Shown piece after piece: positions 8,590-16,405 of a stretch of DNA of 64,000 bases. Below the pieces are notes generated by a model. It saw only the letters and a program-made list of their open reading frames with translations. It was not told the DNA's origin and made no database searches. A program made the translations under genes and the position numbers. Origin of the DNA: Klenkia brasiliensis (GTDB lineage: Bacteria > Actinomycetota > Actinomycetes > Mycobacteriales > Geodermatophilaceae); assembly GCF_900100695.1 (NCBI RefSeq), contig NZ_FNCF01000004.1, positions 124,001 to 188,000 on the forward strand. The letters run 5' to 3'. Numbering within the stretch: the first letter of the stretch is position 1; each line of letters opens with the position of its first letter.

Positions 8590-9042
8590 GTGCCCCCGGT
8601 CCCACGGCTCGACGACACCGACCGCCGCATCGTCGCGGCCCTGCAGCGCGACGGCCGGTTGACCACCGCCGAGCTCGGGCGCGAGGTGAGCCTGTCGGCC
8701 AGTGCCACCGCCGACCGGGTCCGGCGGCTCACCGACACCGGAGTGATCACCGGCTACTCGGCCGTGGTCGACCCCGAGGCGCTGGGCTACGCGGTGGGTG
8801 CCTTCGTCCGGCTGGCCTACCCGTCGGGGAACTACAAGCCCTTCCACGACCTGGTCGACACCACACCCGAGATCGTCGAGGCCCACCACGTCACCGGCGA
8901 CGACTGCTTCGTGGTGCGGGTGGTGGCTCGGTCGATGCGCGACCTGGAGCGGATTACCGGCCGGCTGGCGACGCTGGGCGGCATCACCACCAGCGTCGTC
9001 TACTCCAGCCCGGTGCCGCGTCGGCCGCTCGCGCCGGCCTGA
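8590..9042 (+). CDS. Lrp/AsnC family transcriptional regulator
   Basis: Feast/famine-type regulator of 150 residues. An N-terminal winged helix-turn-helix (LDDTDRRIVAALQRDGRLTTAEL to about residue 60) is followed by a RAM ligand-binding domain (GYAVGAFVRL through VHxVTGDDCFVVRV to the C-terminus). These proteins usually bind amino acids and form octamers. The start is the GTG at 8590, directly behind a -10 box. The 3' end overlaps the convergent GNAT gene by 43 bp. Its divergent neighbour, the rhodanese gene, is an obvious candidate target; proA just downstream may be another, but neither is shown. Confidence 0.9.
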   Translation: MPPVPRLDDTDRRIVAALQRDGRLTTAELGREVSLSASATADRVRRLTDTGVITGYSAVVDPEALGYAVGAFVRLAYPSGNYKPFHDLVDTTPEIVEAHHVTGDDCFVVRVVARSMRDLERITGRLATLGGITTSVVYSSPVPRRPLAPA

Positions 9043-9569
9043 GCCCGCCACTCGTCGGCCAGCAGGCTGCCGAGCCAGGCGTCGTACCGGACCCCGCGGG
9101 CCACGGTGTGCCCGCGGGCCGTGCCCTCCATCAGGAAGCCGCACTTCTCCGCCACCCGACGGGACGGCTCGTTGCCGACGAACGCCTCCCACCGGACGCC
9201 GATCAGCTGCTGCTCGGTGAACGCCCACTCCAGGGCCAGCCGAGCGGCCGTCGTCATGACCCCGCGCCCGCGGGCCCAGGGGTGGAGGCCGTAGCCGATC
9301 CCACCCCATCCCTCGCCCAGCTCGATGTCGACGGTGCCGGCGAACCTGCCGCCGACGTCGATCGCCCAGGACGCGGCGCTGCCCCCGGTCCACCCGGCGC
9401 GGACCCGTTCGAGGAACTGCGGGGCGAGCTCCGGGCCGTAGGGCACCGGGATCGTGGTGAACCGCTGCATGCTGGGGTCCTGGCACTGCTCGACGACGCC
9501 GGGCAGGTCCGCCTCGGTGTGCGCCCGCAGCAGCACGTCACCGTCGCGGAGCTCGGGCACCTCGGTCAT
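9000..9569 (-). CDS. GNAT family N-acetyltransferase (RimJ/RimL type)
   Basis: Acetyl-CoA-dependent N-acetyltransferase of 189 residues. Visible features are the N-terminal LRDGDVLLRAHTEADLPGVVE segment, the acetyl-CoA pyrophosphate-binding loop GYGLHPWARGRGVMTTAARL, and NEPSRRVAEKCGF, which is typical of the RimJ/RimL/Acetyltransf_3 subgroup. The substrate is unknown. The ATG lies 8 nt after a TAGCGT -10 box (opposite strand, 9578-9583), so the leader is very short. It ends in TAG, one of six such stops in this window, and overlaps the end of the Lrp gene on the other strand. Confidence 0.88.
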   Translation of the reverse strand: MTEVPELRDGDVLLRAHTEADLPGVVEQCQDPSMQRFTTIPVPYGPELAPQFLERVRAGWTGGSAASWAIDVGGRFAGTVDIELGEGWGGIGYGLHPWARGRGVMTTAARLALEWAFTEQQLIGVRWEAFVGNEPSRRVAEKCGFLMEGTARGHTVARGVRYDAWLGSLLADEWRAQAGASGRRGTGLE

Positions 9570-9642
9570 GCCCGGGGACGCTAGGCGGCGGACCGGGGAC
9601 GGTCACCCCGGTTTCCGCCGACGGTCAACGCTGACGGTTGCG

Positions 9643-9648
9643 TAAGCT
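9643..9648 (+). promoter_or_regulatory. -10 box for leaderless proA mRNA
   Basis: TAAGCT ends 7 nt before the GTG at 9656. This argues for 9656 rather than the in-frame TTG at 9638, which would lie upstream of the transcription start. Confidence 0.6.
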
Positions 9649-9655
9649 CGGCCGC

Positions 9656-10906
9656 GTGCCCGAGGTCGAGCTGCCCCTGATCGGCGACGCCGCCCGTCGC
9701 GCCCGCGCCGCCGCCCGGGTGCTGCGCACGCTGCCCACCGCCACCAAGGACGGCGCCCTGCTGGCCATGGCCGACGCGCTGGTCGCGCACACCGACGACG
9801 TGCTGGCCGCCAACGCCGCCGACGTCGAGGCCGCCCGGGCGGGGGGCACCCCCGACGCGATGCTCGACCGGCTGCGGCTGGACGCCGACCGCGTCGCCGG
9901 GGTGGCCGAGGCGCTGCGCCAGCTCGTCGCCCTGCCCGACCCGGTGGGCGACGTCGTCCGCGGGTCGACCCTGGAGAACGGGCTGCAGCTGCGCCAGGTC
10001 CGGGTCCCGCTCGGCGTCGTCGGCATCGTCTACGAGGCCCGGCCCAACGTGACCGTCGACGCCGCCGGGCTGTGCCTGAAGAGCGGCAACGCCGCACTGC
10101 TGCGCGGGTCGGCCTCGGCGTACCGGACCAACACCGCCCTGGTGCAGGTGCTCGCCGAGGCCGCCGCCAAGGCCGGGCTGCCGGTCGACAGCGTGCAGCT
10201 GCTGCCCGCCGAGCGGGCCAGCGTCGGCGAGCTGCTCAACGCGCGTGGCCTGGTCGACGTCGTCATCCCGCGCGGTGGCGCCGAGCTGATCCAGCGGGTG
10301 GTCCGCGAGTCCACGGTGCCGGTCATCGAGACCGGCGTCGGCAACTGCCACGTCTACGTCGACGCCTCCGCCGACCCGGCGACCGCCGAGGCCGTCGTCC
10401 TCAACGCCAAGACCCACCGGGTCAGCGTGTGCAACTCCGCCGAGACCCTGCTGGTGCACCGCGACTACCCGCAGCGCGAGCGGCTGCTGGCCGCGCTGGT
10501 CGAGGCCGGGGTGACCCTGCACGGTGACGACGCCAGCCGGGCCGCGCACGACGCCGTGGTCCCGGCCACCGACGAGGACTGGGCCACGGAGTACCTGTCG
10601 ATGGACATGGCCGTGCGGGTGGTCGACGACGTCGACGCCGCGCTGGACCACATCGCCGCGTGGGGGAGCGGGCACTCCGAGGCGATCCTCGCCGACTCGG
10701 CCACCGCGATCTCGGCCTTCGTCGCGGGCGTGGACGCCGCCGCCGTGCTGGTCAACGCCTCCACCCGGTTCACCGACGGGGGCGAGTTCGGGTTCGGCGC
10801 CGAGATCGGCATCTCCACCCAGAAGCTGCACGCCCGCGGCCCGCTCGGCCTGCCCGAGCTGACCTCCACCACCTACGTCGTGACCGGTTCCGGCCACACC
10901 CGATAG
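9656..10906 (+). CDS. proA: Gamma-glutamyl phosphate reductase
   Basis: NADPH-dependent reductase giving glutamate 5-semialdehyde, the second step of proline synthesis. It has 416 residues of the aldehyde dehydrogenase superfamily. Family landmarks include [30 protein letters not shown], and the catalytic Cys region [15 protein letters not shown]. The GTG at 9656 is preferred because the -10 box would leave an upstream TTG (9638) untranscribed. The gene ends in TAG at 10904-10906, and this TAG forms part of the TAGGAG ribosome binding site of the next gene. Confidence 0.95.
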   Translation: MPEVELPLIGDAARRARAAARVLRTLPTATKDGALLAMADALVAHTDDVLAANAADVEAARAGGTPDAMLDRLRLDADRVAGVAEALRQLVALPDPVGDVVRGSTLENGLQLRQVRVPLGVVGIVYEARPNVTVDAAGLCLKSGNAALLRGSASAYRTNTALVQVLAEAAAKAGLPVDSVQLLPAERASVGELLNARGLVDVVIPRGGAELIQRVVRESTVPVIETGVGNCHVYVDASADPATAEAVVLNAKTHRVSVCNSAETLLVHRDYPQRERLLAALVEAGVTLHGDDASRAAHDAVVPATDEDWATEYLSMDMAVRVVDDVDAALDHIAAWGSGHSEAILADSATAISAFVAGVDAAAVLVNASTRFTDGGEFGFGAEIGISTQKLHARGPLGLPELTSTTYVVTGSGHTR

Positions 10907-10913
10907 GAGCCCC

Positions 10914-11798
10914 GTGACGCACGCGCAGCAGGCAGCCCGGTTCGCCGACGTCGCGGACGTGTCCGCGCGGCTGGCCGCGGCCGGGTACCTCCCGGACGCC
11001 CAGATCGCGACCACGGTGTTCCTCGCCGACCGGCTGGGCAAGCCGCTGCTGGTGGAGGGCCCGGCCGGCACCGGCAAGACCGAGCTGGCGAAGGCGCTGG
11101 CCACCGCCACGTCCTCGGACCTGATCCGGCTGCAGTGCTACGAGGGCCTGGACGAGGCCCGGGCGCTGTACGAGTGGAACTACAAGAAGCAGCTGCTGCG
11201 CATCCAGGCCTCGCAGGGCACCGACGGCGCCGACTGGGGCGACCTGCACGACGACGTGTTCGGCGAGGAGTTCCTGCTGTCGCGGCCGCTGCTGACCGCG
11301 ATCCGGCGCGAGGACCCGACCGTCCTGCTCGTCGACGAGACCGACAAGGCCGACGTCGAGGTCGAGGGCCTGCTGCTGGAGGTGCTCAGCGACTTCCAGG
11401 TGACCATCCCCGAGATCGGCACCATCGTGGCCACCCGCCGTCCGATGGTGGTGCTGACCTCCAACGCCACCCGGGAGCTGTCCGAGGCGCTCAAGCGCCG
11501 CTGCCTCTACCTCGCGCTGGACTACCCCAGCGCGGAGCGGGAGCGGGAGATCGTGCTGTCGCGGGTGCCCGAGCTCGCGCCGGCGCTGGCCGAGCAGCTG
11601 GTGCGCACCGTGCGGGCGCTGCGGGCGATGGAGCTGAAGAAGTCCCCGTCGATCTCCGAGACGCTGGACTGGGCGCAGACCCTGCTCGCCCTCGGCCTGG
11701 ACACCCTCGGCGACGACGAGGTCCGGGCGACCCTCGGCGTGGTGCTCAAGCACGCCAGCGACCAGACGCGGGCCGCCGCCGAGCTGCGGCTCAACTGA
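10914..11798 (+). CDS. MoxR-family AAA+ ATPase
   Basis: AAA+ ATPase of 294 residues. Walker A is GPAGTGKTE (about 49-57), Walker B is LLVDETDKAD (about 138), and sensor 1 is VVLTSNATRELSEALKRRC. MoxR proteins act as chaperones that load metals or mature complexes together with a VWA-domain partner, which is encoded immediately downstream. GTG start, 7 nt after proA with TAGGAG. It corresponds in position to Rv2426c of M. tuberculosis, where the client is also unknown. Confidence 0.93.
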   Translation: MTHAQQAARFADVADVSARLAAAGYLPDAQIATTVFLADRLGKPLLVEGPAGTGKTELAKALATATSSDLIRLQCYEGLDEARALYEWNYKKQLLRIQASQGTDGADWGDLHDDVFGEEFLLSRPLLTAIRREDPTVLLVDETDKADVEVEGLLLEVLSDFQVTIPEIGTIVATRRPMVVLTSNATRELSEALKRRCLYLALDYPSAEREREIVLSRVPELAPALAEQLVRTVRALRAMELKKSPSISETLDWAQTLLALGLDTLGDDEVRATLGVVLKHASDQTRAAAELRLN

Positions 11799-13189
11799 TG
11801 GCCGACGGCGGCCTCCCGGCCCACCTCGACGGCTTCGTGCGGGCGGTGCGCGAGGCCGGCATCCCGGTGGGCATCTCGGCCGCCGTCGACGCCGCCCAGG
11901 TGCTCACCGCCGTCGACCTGCTCGACCGCGAGCAGCTGCGCCACGGGCTGGCCGCCGTCCTGCTGCAGCGAGCCGCCCAGCGGCAGACCTACGACGTGCT
12001 GTTCGACCTGTGGTGGCCGCTCTCGGACCGTCCCGAGGACGACGCCGACACCGAGCCCGCGCCCGACGACGGCAGCACCGACGCCCAGCGGCAGGCCGCC
12101 CTGGCCGCGCAGCTGCGCGAGGAGCTGCTGCGCCGGCTGCTGGACGGCGACGAGGAGGCGCTGCGCCGCTTCGCCCGGCTGGCGGTGGACCAGCTCGGGC
12201 AGGGGCAGCCCTCGCCGTCCGGCCAGTCCTTCTTCTCCTACCGGGTGCTGCGCGCGCTGTCCCCGGACACGCTGGTCTCCCAGCTGCTGGACGGCCTGCT
12301 GGGCGGCGCCGACCGCGGCGGGCTGGCCGAGCAGGTGGCCCGGCAGACCGTCCGCGAGCGGCTGGCCGCCTTCCGCGCCGCGGTCGAGGCCGAGGTCCGG
12401 CGACGCTCGGCGGCCGAGCGGGGCCGCGACCGGGTCGCCCGGACGGCGGTCAAGCCGCTGGCCGACCAGGTGGACTTCCTGCGGGCGCAGTCCGCCGACC
12501 TCGCCGAGCTGCGCCGGTCGGTGGCACCGCTGGCCCGGCGGCTGGCCGCTCGGCTGTCGGCCAAGCGCCGGATGGGCCGGGAGGGCCGGCTGGACTTCCG
12601 GCGCACCGTGCGGGCGTCGCTGGCCACCGGCGGGGTGCCGGTGGTCACCCACCACAAGCCGCGCACGGTGCACAAGCCGGAGCTGGTGGTGCTGTGCGAC
12701 ATCAGCGGGTCGGTGGCCGGGTTCAGCCACTTCACCCTGATGCTCACCCAGGCGCTGCGCGAGCACTTCTCCGGCGTGCGGGCGTTCGCGTTCGTGGACT
12801 CCACCGACGAGGTGACCCGGTTCTTCGCCCCCGGCGCGGATGTCGCCGACGCGGTGCAGCGGATCGGTCGGGAGGCCGAGGTGGTGACCTTCGACGGGCA
12901 CAGCGACTACGGCAACGCCTTCGGGGTGTTCGCCGAGAAGTGGGCGACCGCGGTGGGGCCGAAGACGTCGCTGCTGGTGCTCGGCGACGGCCGGACGAAC
13001 TACCGCCAGCCCGGGTTGCCCGTGCTGGCCGACCTGGTCCGGCGGTCGCGCTCGGCCTACTGGCTGAACCCCGAGCCGGCCCGGCTGTGGGGGACCGGGG
13101 ACTCCGCGGCCGACCGGTACGCCCGGGTGATCCCGATGGTCGAGGTGCGCAACGCGGCCCAGCTCGCGGAGTTCGTCACCACGCTCTGA
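11798..13189 (+). CDS. VWA domain protein, CoxE-like partner of MoxR
   Basis: 463-residue protein with a C-terminal von Willebrand factor A-like domain. The metal-binding MIDAS motif DISGS lies at about 301-305, and further metal-site positions lie in GDGRTN. The N-terminal half is helical with Arg-rich segments and no membrane span, like CoxE and the MoxR-associated VWA family. The ATG overlaps the MoxR stop (TGATG), so the proteins are made together and probably form one complex. It matches Rv2425c in gene order. What the pair assembles is unknown; nothing nearby is an obvious metalloenzyme client. Confidence 0.9.
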   Translation: MADGGLPAHLDGFVRAVREAGIPVGISAAVDAAQVLTAVDLLDREQLRHGLAAVLLQRAAQRQTYDVLFDLWWPLSDRPEDDADTEPAPDDGSTDAQRQAALAAQLREELLRRLLDGDEEALRRFARLAVDQLGQGQPSPSGQSFFSYRVLRALSPDTLVSQLLDGLLGGADRGGLAEQVARQTVRERLAAFRAAVEAEVRRRSAAERGRDRVARTAVKPLADQVDFLRAQSADLAELRRSVAPLARRLAARLSAKRRMGREGRLDFRRTVRASLATGGVPVVTHHKPRTVHKPELVVLCDISGSVAGFSHFTLMLTQALREHFSGVRAFAFVDSTDEVTRFFAPGADVADAVQRIGREAEVVTFDGHSDYGNAFGVFAEKWATAVGPKTSLLVLGDGRTNYRQPGLPVLADLVRRSRSAYWLNPEPARLWGTGDSAADRYARVIPMVEVRNAAQLAEFVTTL

Positions 13190-13280
13190 CCCGGCAGCAC
13201 CCGATGGGCACGATCCCACCGCGCGTCACAGATTTTCTTCGTCCCGGGCCGTAACCCGGAGGTTCCGGACCCGTTGGTCC

Positions 13281-13330
13281 GCGCGGAGGCAGCACGACGC
13301 CTCCGCGCGCCGACCGGGGAACCGGTCGGC
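13281..13330 (+). terminator. Two back-to-back perfect hairpins after the VWA gene
   Basis: Hairpin 1: GCGCGGAGGC (13281-13290) with GCCTCCGCGC (13299-13308), 8-nt loop. Hairpin 2 follows without a gap: GCCGACCGG (13309-13317) with CCGGTCGGC (13322-13330), closed by the GNRA tetraloop GGAA. They probably end the moxR-VWA transcript; a structured RNA is the alternative. Confidence 0.6.
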
Positions 13331-13459
13331 CGGCCGGCGACACGGGGGCGCCGGCCGGGCGGGCCGGTCGGCCCCACGCCGAGCAGGCGGGGGCGGGTCG
13401 GCCCGCACGCGCGCCCCTCCACCTGCACGATCGCCCCGCTGGCCACCTGCCGACCGGGC

Positions 13460-13465
13460 TACGCT
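13460..13465 (+). promoter_or_regulatory. -10 box for leaderless nadD mRNA
   Basis: TACGCT ends 6 nt before the GTG at 13472. Confidence 0.6.
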
Positions 13466-13471
13466 GCTCAG

Positions 13472-14185
13472 GTGGCGGGCAGTCGACTGGGCGTGATGGG
13501 TGGCACCTTCGACCCGGTGCACCACGGCCACCTCGTCGCCGCCAGCGAGGTGGCGAGCCTGTTCGAGCTCGACGAGGTGGTCTTCGTGCCCACCGGCGAG
13601 CCCTGGCAGAAGGCCGACCGGCAGGTCAGCCACGCCGAGGACCGCTACCTCATGACCGTCATCGCCACCGCGTCCAACCCGCGGTTCTCGGTCAGCCGGG
13701 TCGACGTCGACCGCGGCACCACCACCTACACCATCGACACCCTCACCGACCTGCACCGGCAGCGGCCCGACGCGCAGCTGTTCTTCATCACCGGCGCCGA
13801 CGCGCTGGCCCAGATCGTCGGCTGGCGGGACACCGAGCGGTTGTTCGACCTGGCCCACTTCGTCGGCGTCACCCGGCCCGGGTACCAGCTGGCCAGCGCC
13901 GACCTGCCGGCCGACCGGGTGAGCCTGGTCGAGATCCCGGCCCTGGCCATCAGCTCGACCGACTGCCGCGACCGGGTCCGGCGCGGGATGCCGGTCTGGT
14001 ACCTCGTCCCCGACGGCGTGGTGCAGTACATCGAGAAGCGCGGCCTCTACCGCGACGGCGTCCCGGCCACCCCGCCCGGGCAGCTGCTGCCCGGCACCGG
14101 CGTCCGGCACGCCGACGCCCCCGTTCCCCCGCCGACGGTCGACCCCGACCCCGGCACCCCCGAGCTCCAGGAGATCCCCCGATGA
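13472..14185 (+). CDS. nadD: Nicotinate-mononucleotide adenylyltransferase
   Basis: Adenylates nicotinate mononucleotide to deamido-NAD in NAD synthesis. The protein has 237 residues. The nucleotidyltransferase motif [12 protein letters not shown] stands close to the N-terminus and the C-terminal [13 protein letters not shown] motif is also present. About 35 extra Pro-rich residues end the protein. GTG 13472 is chosen because it starts right behind a -10 box and one strand before the motif. The stop overlaps the rsfS ATG by 4 nt. The order nadD-rsfS-phosphatase matches Rv2421c-Rv2420c-Rv2419c. Confidence 0.94.
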   Translation: MAGSRLGVMGGTFDPVHHGHLVAASEVASLFELDEVVFVPTGEPWQKADRQVSHAEDRYLMTVIATASNPRFSVSRVDVDRGTTTYTIDTLTDLHRQRPDAQLFFITGADALAQIVGWRDTERLFDLAHFVGVTRPGYQLASADLPADRVSLVEIPALAISSTDCRDRVRRGMPVWYLVPDGVVQYIEKRGLYRDGVPATPPGQLLPGTGVRHADAPVPPPTVDPDPGTPELQEIPR

Positions 14186-14619
14186 CCGCCTCGACCGAGG
14201 CCCGCGAGACCGCGCTGGTGGCCGCGCAGGCCGCCGCCGACAAGCTCGCCACCGACGTGTCGATCGTCGACGTCAGCGACCGGCTGGCCATCACCGACGC
14301 CTTCGTCCTCGCATCGGCCCCCAACGAGCGCCAGGTGCAGTCCATCGTCGACGAGGTCGAGGACCGGCTGCGCCAGCACGGGATCAAGGCGGTGCGCCGC
14401 GAGGGCGTGGCCGAGTCCCGCTGGGTGCTGCTGGACTTCGTCGACGTCGTCGTGCACGTCCAGCACGCCGAGGAGCGGGCCTACTACTCCCTCGAGCGAC
14501 TCTGGAAGGACTGCCCGGTCATCCCGTTCACCGACAGCGCGCTGCCCCCGGCAGCCGGGGGTGCGCAGCCCGCCGACGACGACGGCGCCGGGTCCGCGCA
14601 GGCCGACGCCGACCGGTGA
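14182..14619 (+). CDS. rsfS: Ribosome silencing factor RsfS
   Basis: Binds ribosomal protein L14 on the 50S subunit and blocks 30S joining when nutrients are low. It has 145 residues. The family core runs from about residue 10 to 110 ([47 protein letters not shown]) and is followed by an acidic, Ala-rich tail of about 25 residues. ATG overlaps the nadD stop; its own TGA overlaps the GTG of the next gene, so three genes are coupled. Confidence 0.95.
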   Translation: MTASTEARETALVAAQAAADKLATDVSIVDVSDRLAITDAFVLASAPNERQVQSIVDEVEDRLRQHGIKAVRREGVAESRWVLLDFVDVVVHVQHAEERAYYSLERLWKDCPVIPFTDSALPPAAGGAQPADDDGAGSAQADADR

Positions 14620-15440
14620 GCGCCGGCACGGGGGAGCAGGTCGCGCCGTCCGTCGAGCGGGTGCTGGTGTGGCGGCACGGCCGCACCGAGTGGAACGCCA
14701 GCGGGCGCTTCCAGGGCCAGCTGGACCCGCCGCTGGACAGCACGGGCCGGGCGCAGGCGCGGCAGGCGGCCGACGCCCTCGCCGTCGAGCTCCCGGCGGG
14801 GGCCCTCGTGGTCACCAGCGACCTGGTGCGCGCGCGGGACACCGCGCAGGCGCTCGCGGACTCCCTGGGTGCCCGGCTGCGGGTCGAACCGCGGCTGCGC
14901 GAGCACGGTCTGGGCAGCTGGGAGGGCCTGACCCGCGAGGACGTCGCGCGCGACCTCCCCGAGCAGTACGCCGACTGGACCCACGGCCGGCCGGTGCGCG
15001 GCCGGGGCGGGGAGGACCCCGCCGACGTCGCCCGCCGTGCGCTGGCCGCGCTTGCCGACCTGCCCGCGGCGCCCGTGGCGGTGCTGGTGACCCACGGCGG
15101 CACGGGCGGACGGCTGATCGAGGCGCTGCTGGGCCTGGGCCCGGAGCACCGGCGCATCTTCGGCCCGCTCGGCAACTGCCACTGGACCGAGCTGGTCCAC
15201 TCCGGCAGCCGCTGGCGGGTGCTGCGGCACAACGCCTCGGCCACCGGCGGGGCACCGGGTGTGCCGCGCCGGTCCGGGGCCGACGGTGCCCCCGACGTCG
15301 CGGAGGCAGCCGGTGTCGCCGAGGCCTCCGCTGCCGGTGGGTCGGCCCGTGGCGGCGCCGCGGTCGCCGGGACCGTCCCTGCCGGTGCCAGCCCGGACGA
15401 GGCGCCCCCGGCCCCGACGGACGCCGACGCGCTGTCCTGA
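14616..15440 (+). CDS. gpgP: Histidine phosphatase, probable glucosyl-3-phosphoglycerate phosphatase
   Basis: Histidine phosphatase superfamily enzyme of 274 residues. The phosphate-accepting motif is RHGRTEWN (about 20-27); the second catalytic His is in VTHGGTGG. Gene order after nadD-rsfS is that of M. tuberculosis Rv2419c, the GpgP phosphatase of methylglucose lipopolysaccharide synthesis, so that role is likely; general phosphoglycerate-mutase-like activity is the alternative. The catalytic domain ends near residue 205. The remaining 70 residues are Ala/Gly/Pro-rich and look disordered, an extension not needed for the fold. Confidence 0.8.
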   Translation: MSAGTGEQVAPSVERVLVWRHGRTEWNASGRFQGQLDPPLDSTGRAQARQAADALAVELPAGALVVTSDLVRARDTAQALADSLGARLRVEPRLREHGLGSWEGLTREDVARDLPEQYADWTHGRPVRGRGGEDPADVARRALAALADLPAAPVAVLVTHGGTGGRLIEALLGLGPEHRRIFGPLGNCHWTELVHSGSRWRVLRHNASATGGAPGVPRRSGADGAPDVAEAAGVAEASAAGGSARGGAAVAGTVPAGASPDEAPPAPTDADALS

Positions 15441-15512
15441 CCGGCCCGGTCGCGGGCGCCGGCCGCGGTCCCGCGAGGGCGACTGCCCTGCGGGGGCGGG
15501 GGAGCAGCCGGT

Positions 15513-15518
15513 TAGCCT
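15513..15518 (+). promoter_or_regulatory. -10 box for leaderless degV-family mRNA
   Basis: TAGCCT ends 7 nt before the ATG at 15526. Confidence 0.6.
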
Positions 15519-15525
15519 CGCGCCC

Positions 15526-16395
15526 ATGCCCGTCGCCGTGGTCACCGACTCCACGGCCTACCTGCCCGACGCGCTGGTCGCCGAGCTCGACGTCGAGGTC
15601 GTCCCGCTCTACGTCGTGCTGACCGGGCGCTCGGGTCGCGAGGGCATCGACGTGGGCCCGGCGGAGGTCGCCCGCACGCTCGCGGTGAAGGGGCAGCAGG
15701 TGACGACCTCCCGGCCCACCCCGGGTGACTTCGTCGCGGCCTACCGCCGGCGGCTGGACGCTGGCGCCGACCGGGTCGTCTCGGTGCACCTGTCCAGCGA
15801 GCTGTCGGGCACCTGGGACGCCGCGCGCACCGCCGCCGGTCAGGTCGGCGAGCACCTGGTGTCGGTCGTCGACAGCCGCACCGCGGCCATGGGCACCGGC
15901 TTCGCGGTGCTCGCCGCCGCCCGCGCCGCCGCCGCCGGCGCCGGGGCCGCGGAGGTGGCGGCCACCGCGCAGCGGACTGCGGACGCCGGCAGCACCCTGT
16001 TCGTCCTGGACACCCTGGACCACCTGCGCCGCGGAGGCCGGATCGGCCCGGCGGCCGCGGCGCTGGGCACCGCCCTGGCCGTGCGGCCGGTGCTGCACGT
16101 GCGCGACGGCCGGATCGTCGCGCTGGAGAAGGTGCGCACCACCTCGCGTGCGGTCGCCAAGCTGGTGCAGCGCGTCGCCGACCTCTGCGGTGACCAGCCG
16201 GTGTCGCTGGCGGTGCACCACCTCGCCGCCCAGACCCGGGCCGACGCGCTCGCCGAGCAGCTGCGGCAGCGGGTGCCCGGCCTGCGGGACCTCTACGTCA
16301 GCGAGCTGGGTGCGGCCATCGGCGCCCACGTGGGACCCGGGGCCCTCGGCGTCGTCGTCGACCCCACGGCCACCCCGGCCACCGTCGCCAGCTGA
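15526..16395 (+). CDS. DegV family fatty acid-binding protein
   Basis: 289 residues with the DegV/FakB fold. The N-terminus VAVVTDSTAYLP and the segments TTSRPTPGDF and SVHLSSELSGTW line the acyl-binding pocket in this family. FakB-type members present fatty acids to a kinase (FakA); in actinobacteria the partner is often absent or unknown and none is encoded nearby. ATG 15526 sits directly behind a -10 box. The gene matches the DegV gene (Rv2417c) of the mycobacterial block. It is convergent with the next gene, 10 bp apart, with no clear terminator between. Confidence 0.88.
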   Translation: MPVAVVTDSTAYLPDALVAELDVEVVPLYVVLTGRSGREGIDVGPAEVARTLAVKGQQVTTSRPTPGDFVAAYRRRLDAGADRVVSVHLSSELSGTWDAARTAAGQVGEHLVSVVDSRTAAMGTGFAVLAAARAAAAGAGAAEVAATAQRTADAGSTLFVLDTLDHLRRGGRIGPAAAALGTALAVRPVLHVRDGRIVALEKVRTTSRAVAKLVQRVADLCGDQPVSLAVHHLAAQTRADALAEQLRQRVPGLRDLYVSELGAAIGAHVGPGALGVVVDPTATPATVAS

Positions 16396-16405
16396 GCCCG
16401 AAGGG

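Noticed and set aside
10904-10906. TAG stops of proA, bluB and others as possible Sec codons
   Set aside because: The known domains are complete before the TAG and the frames after it have no homologous continuation.
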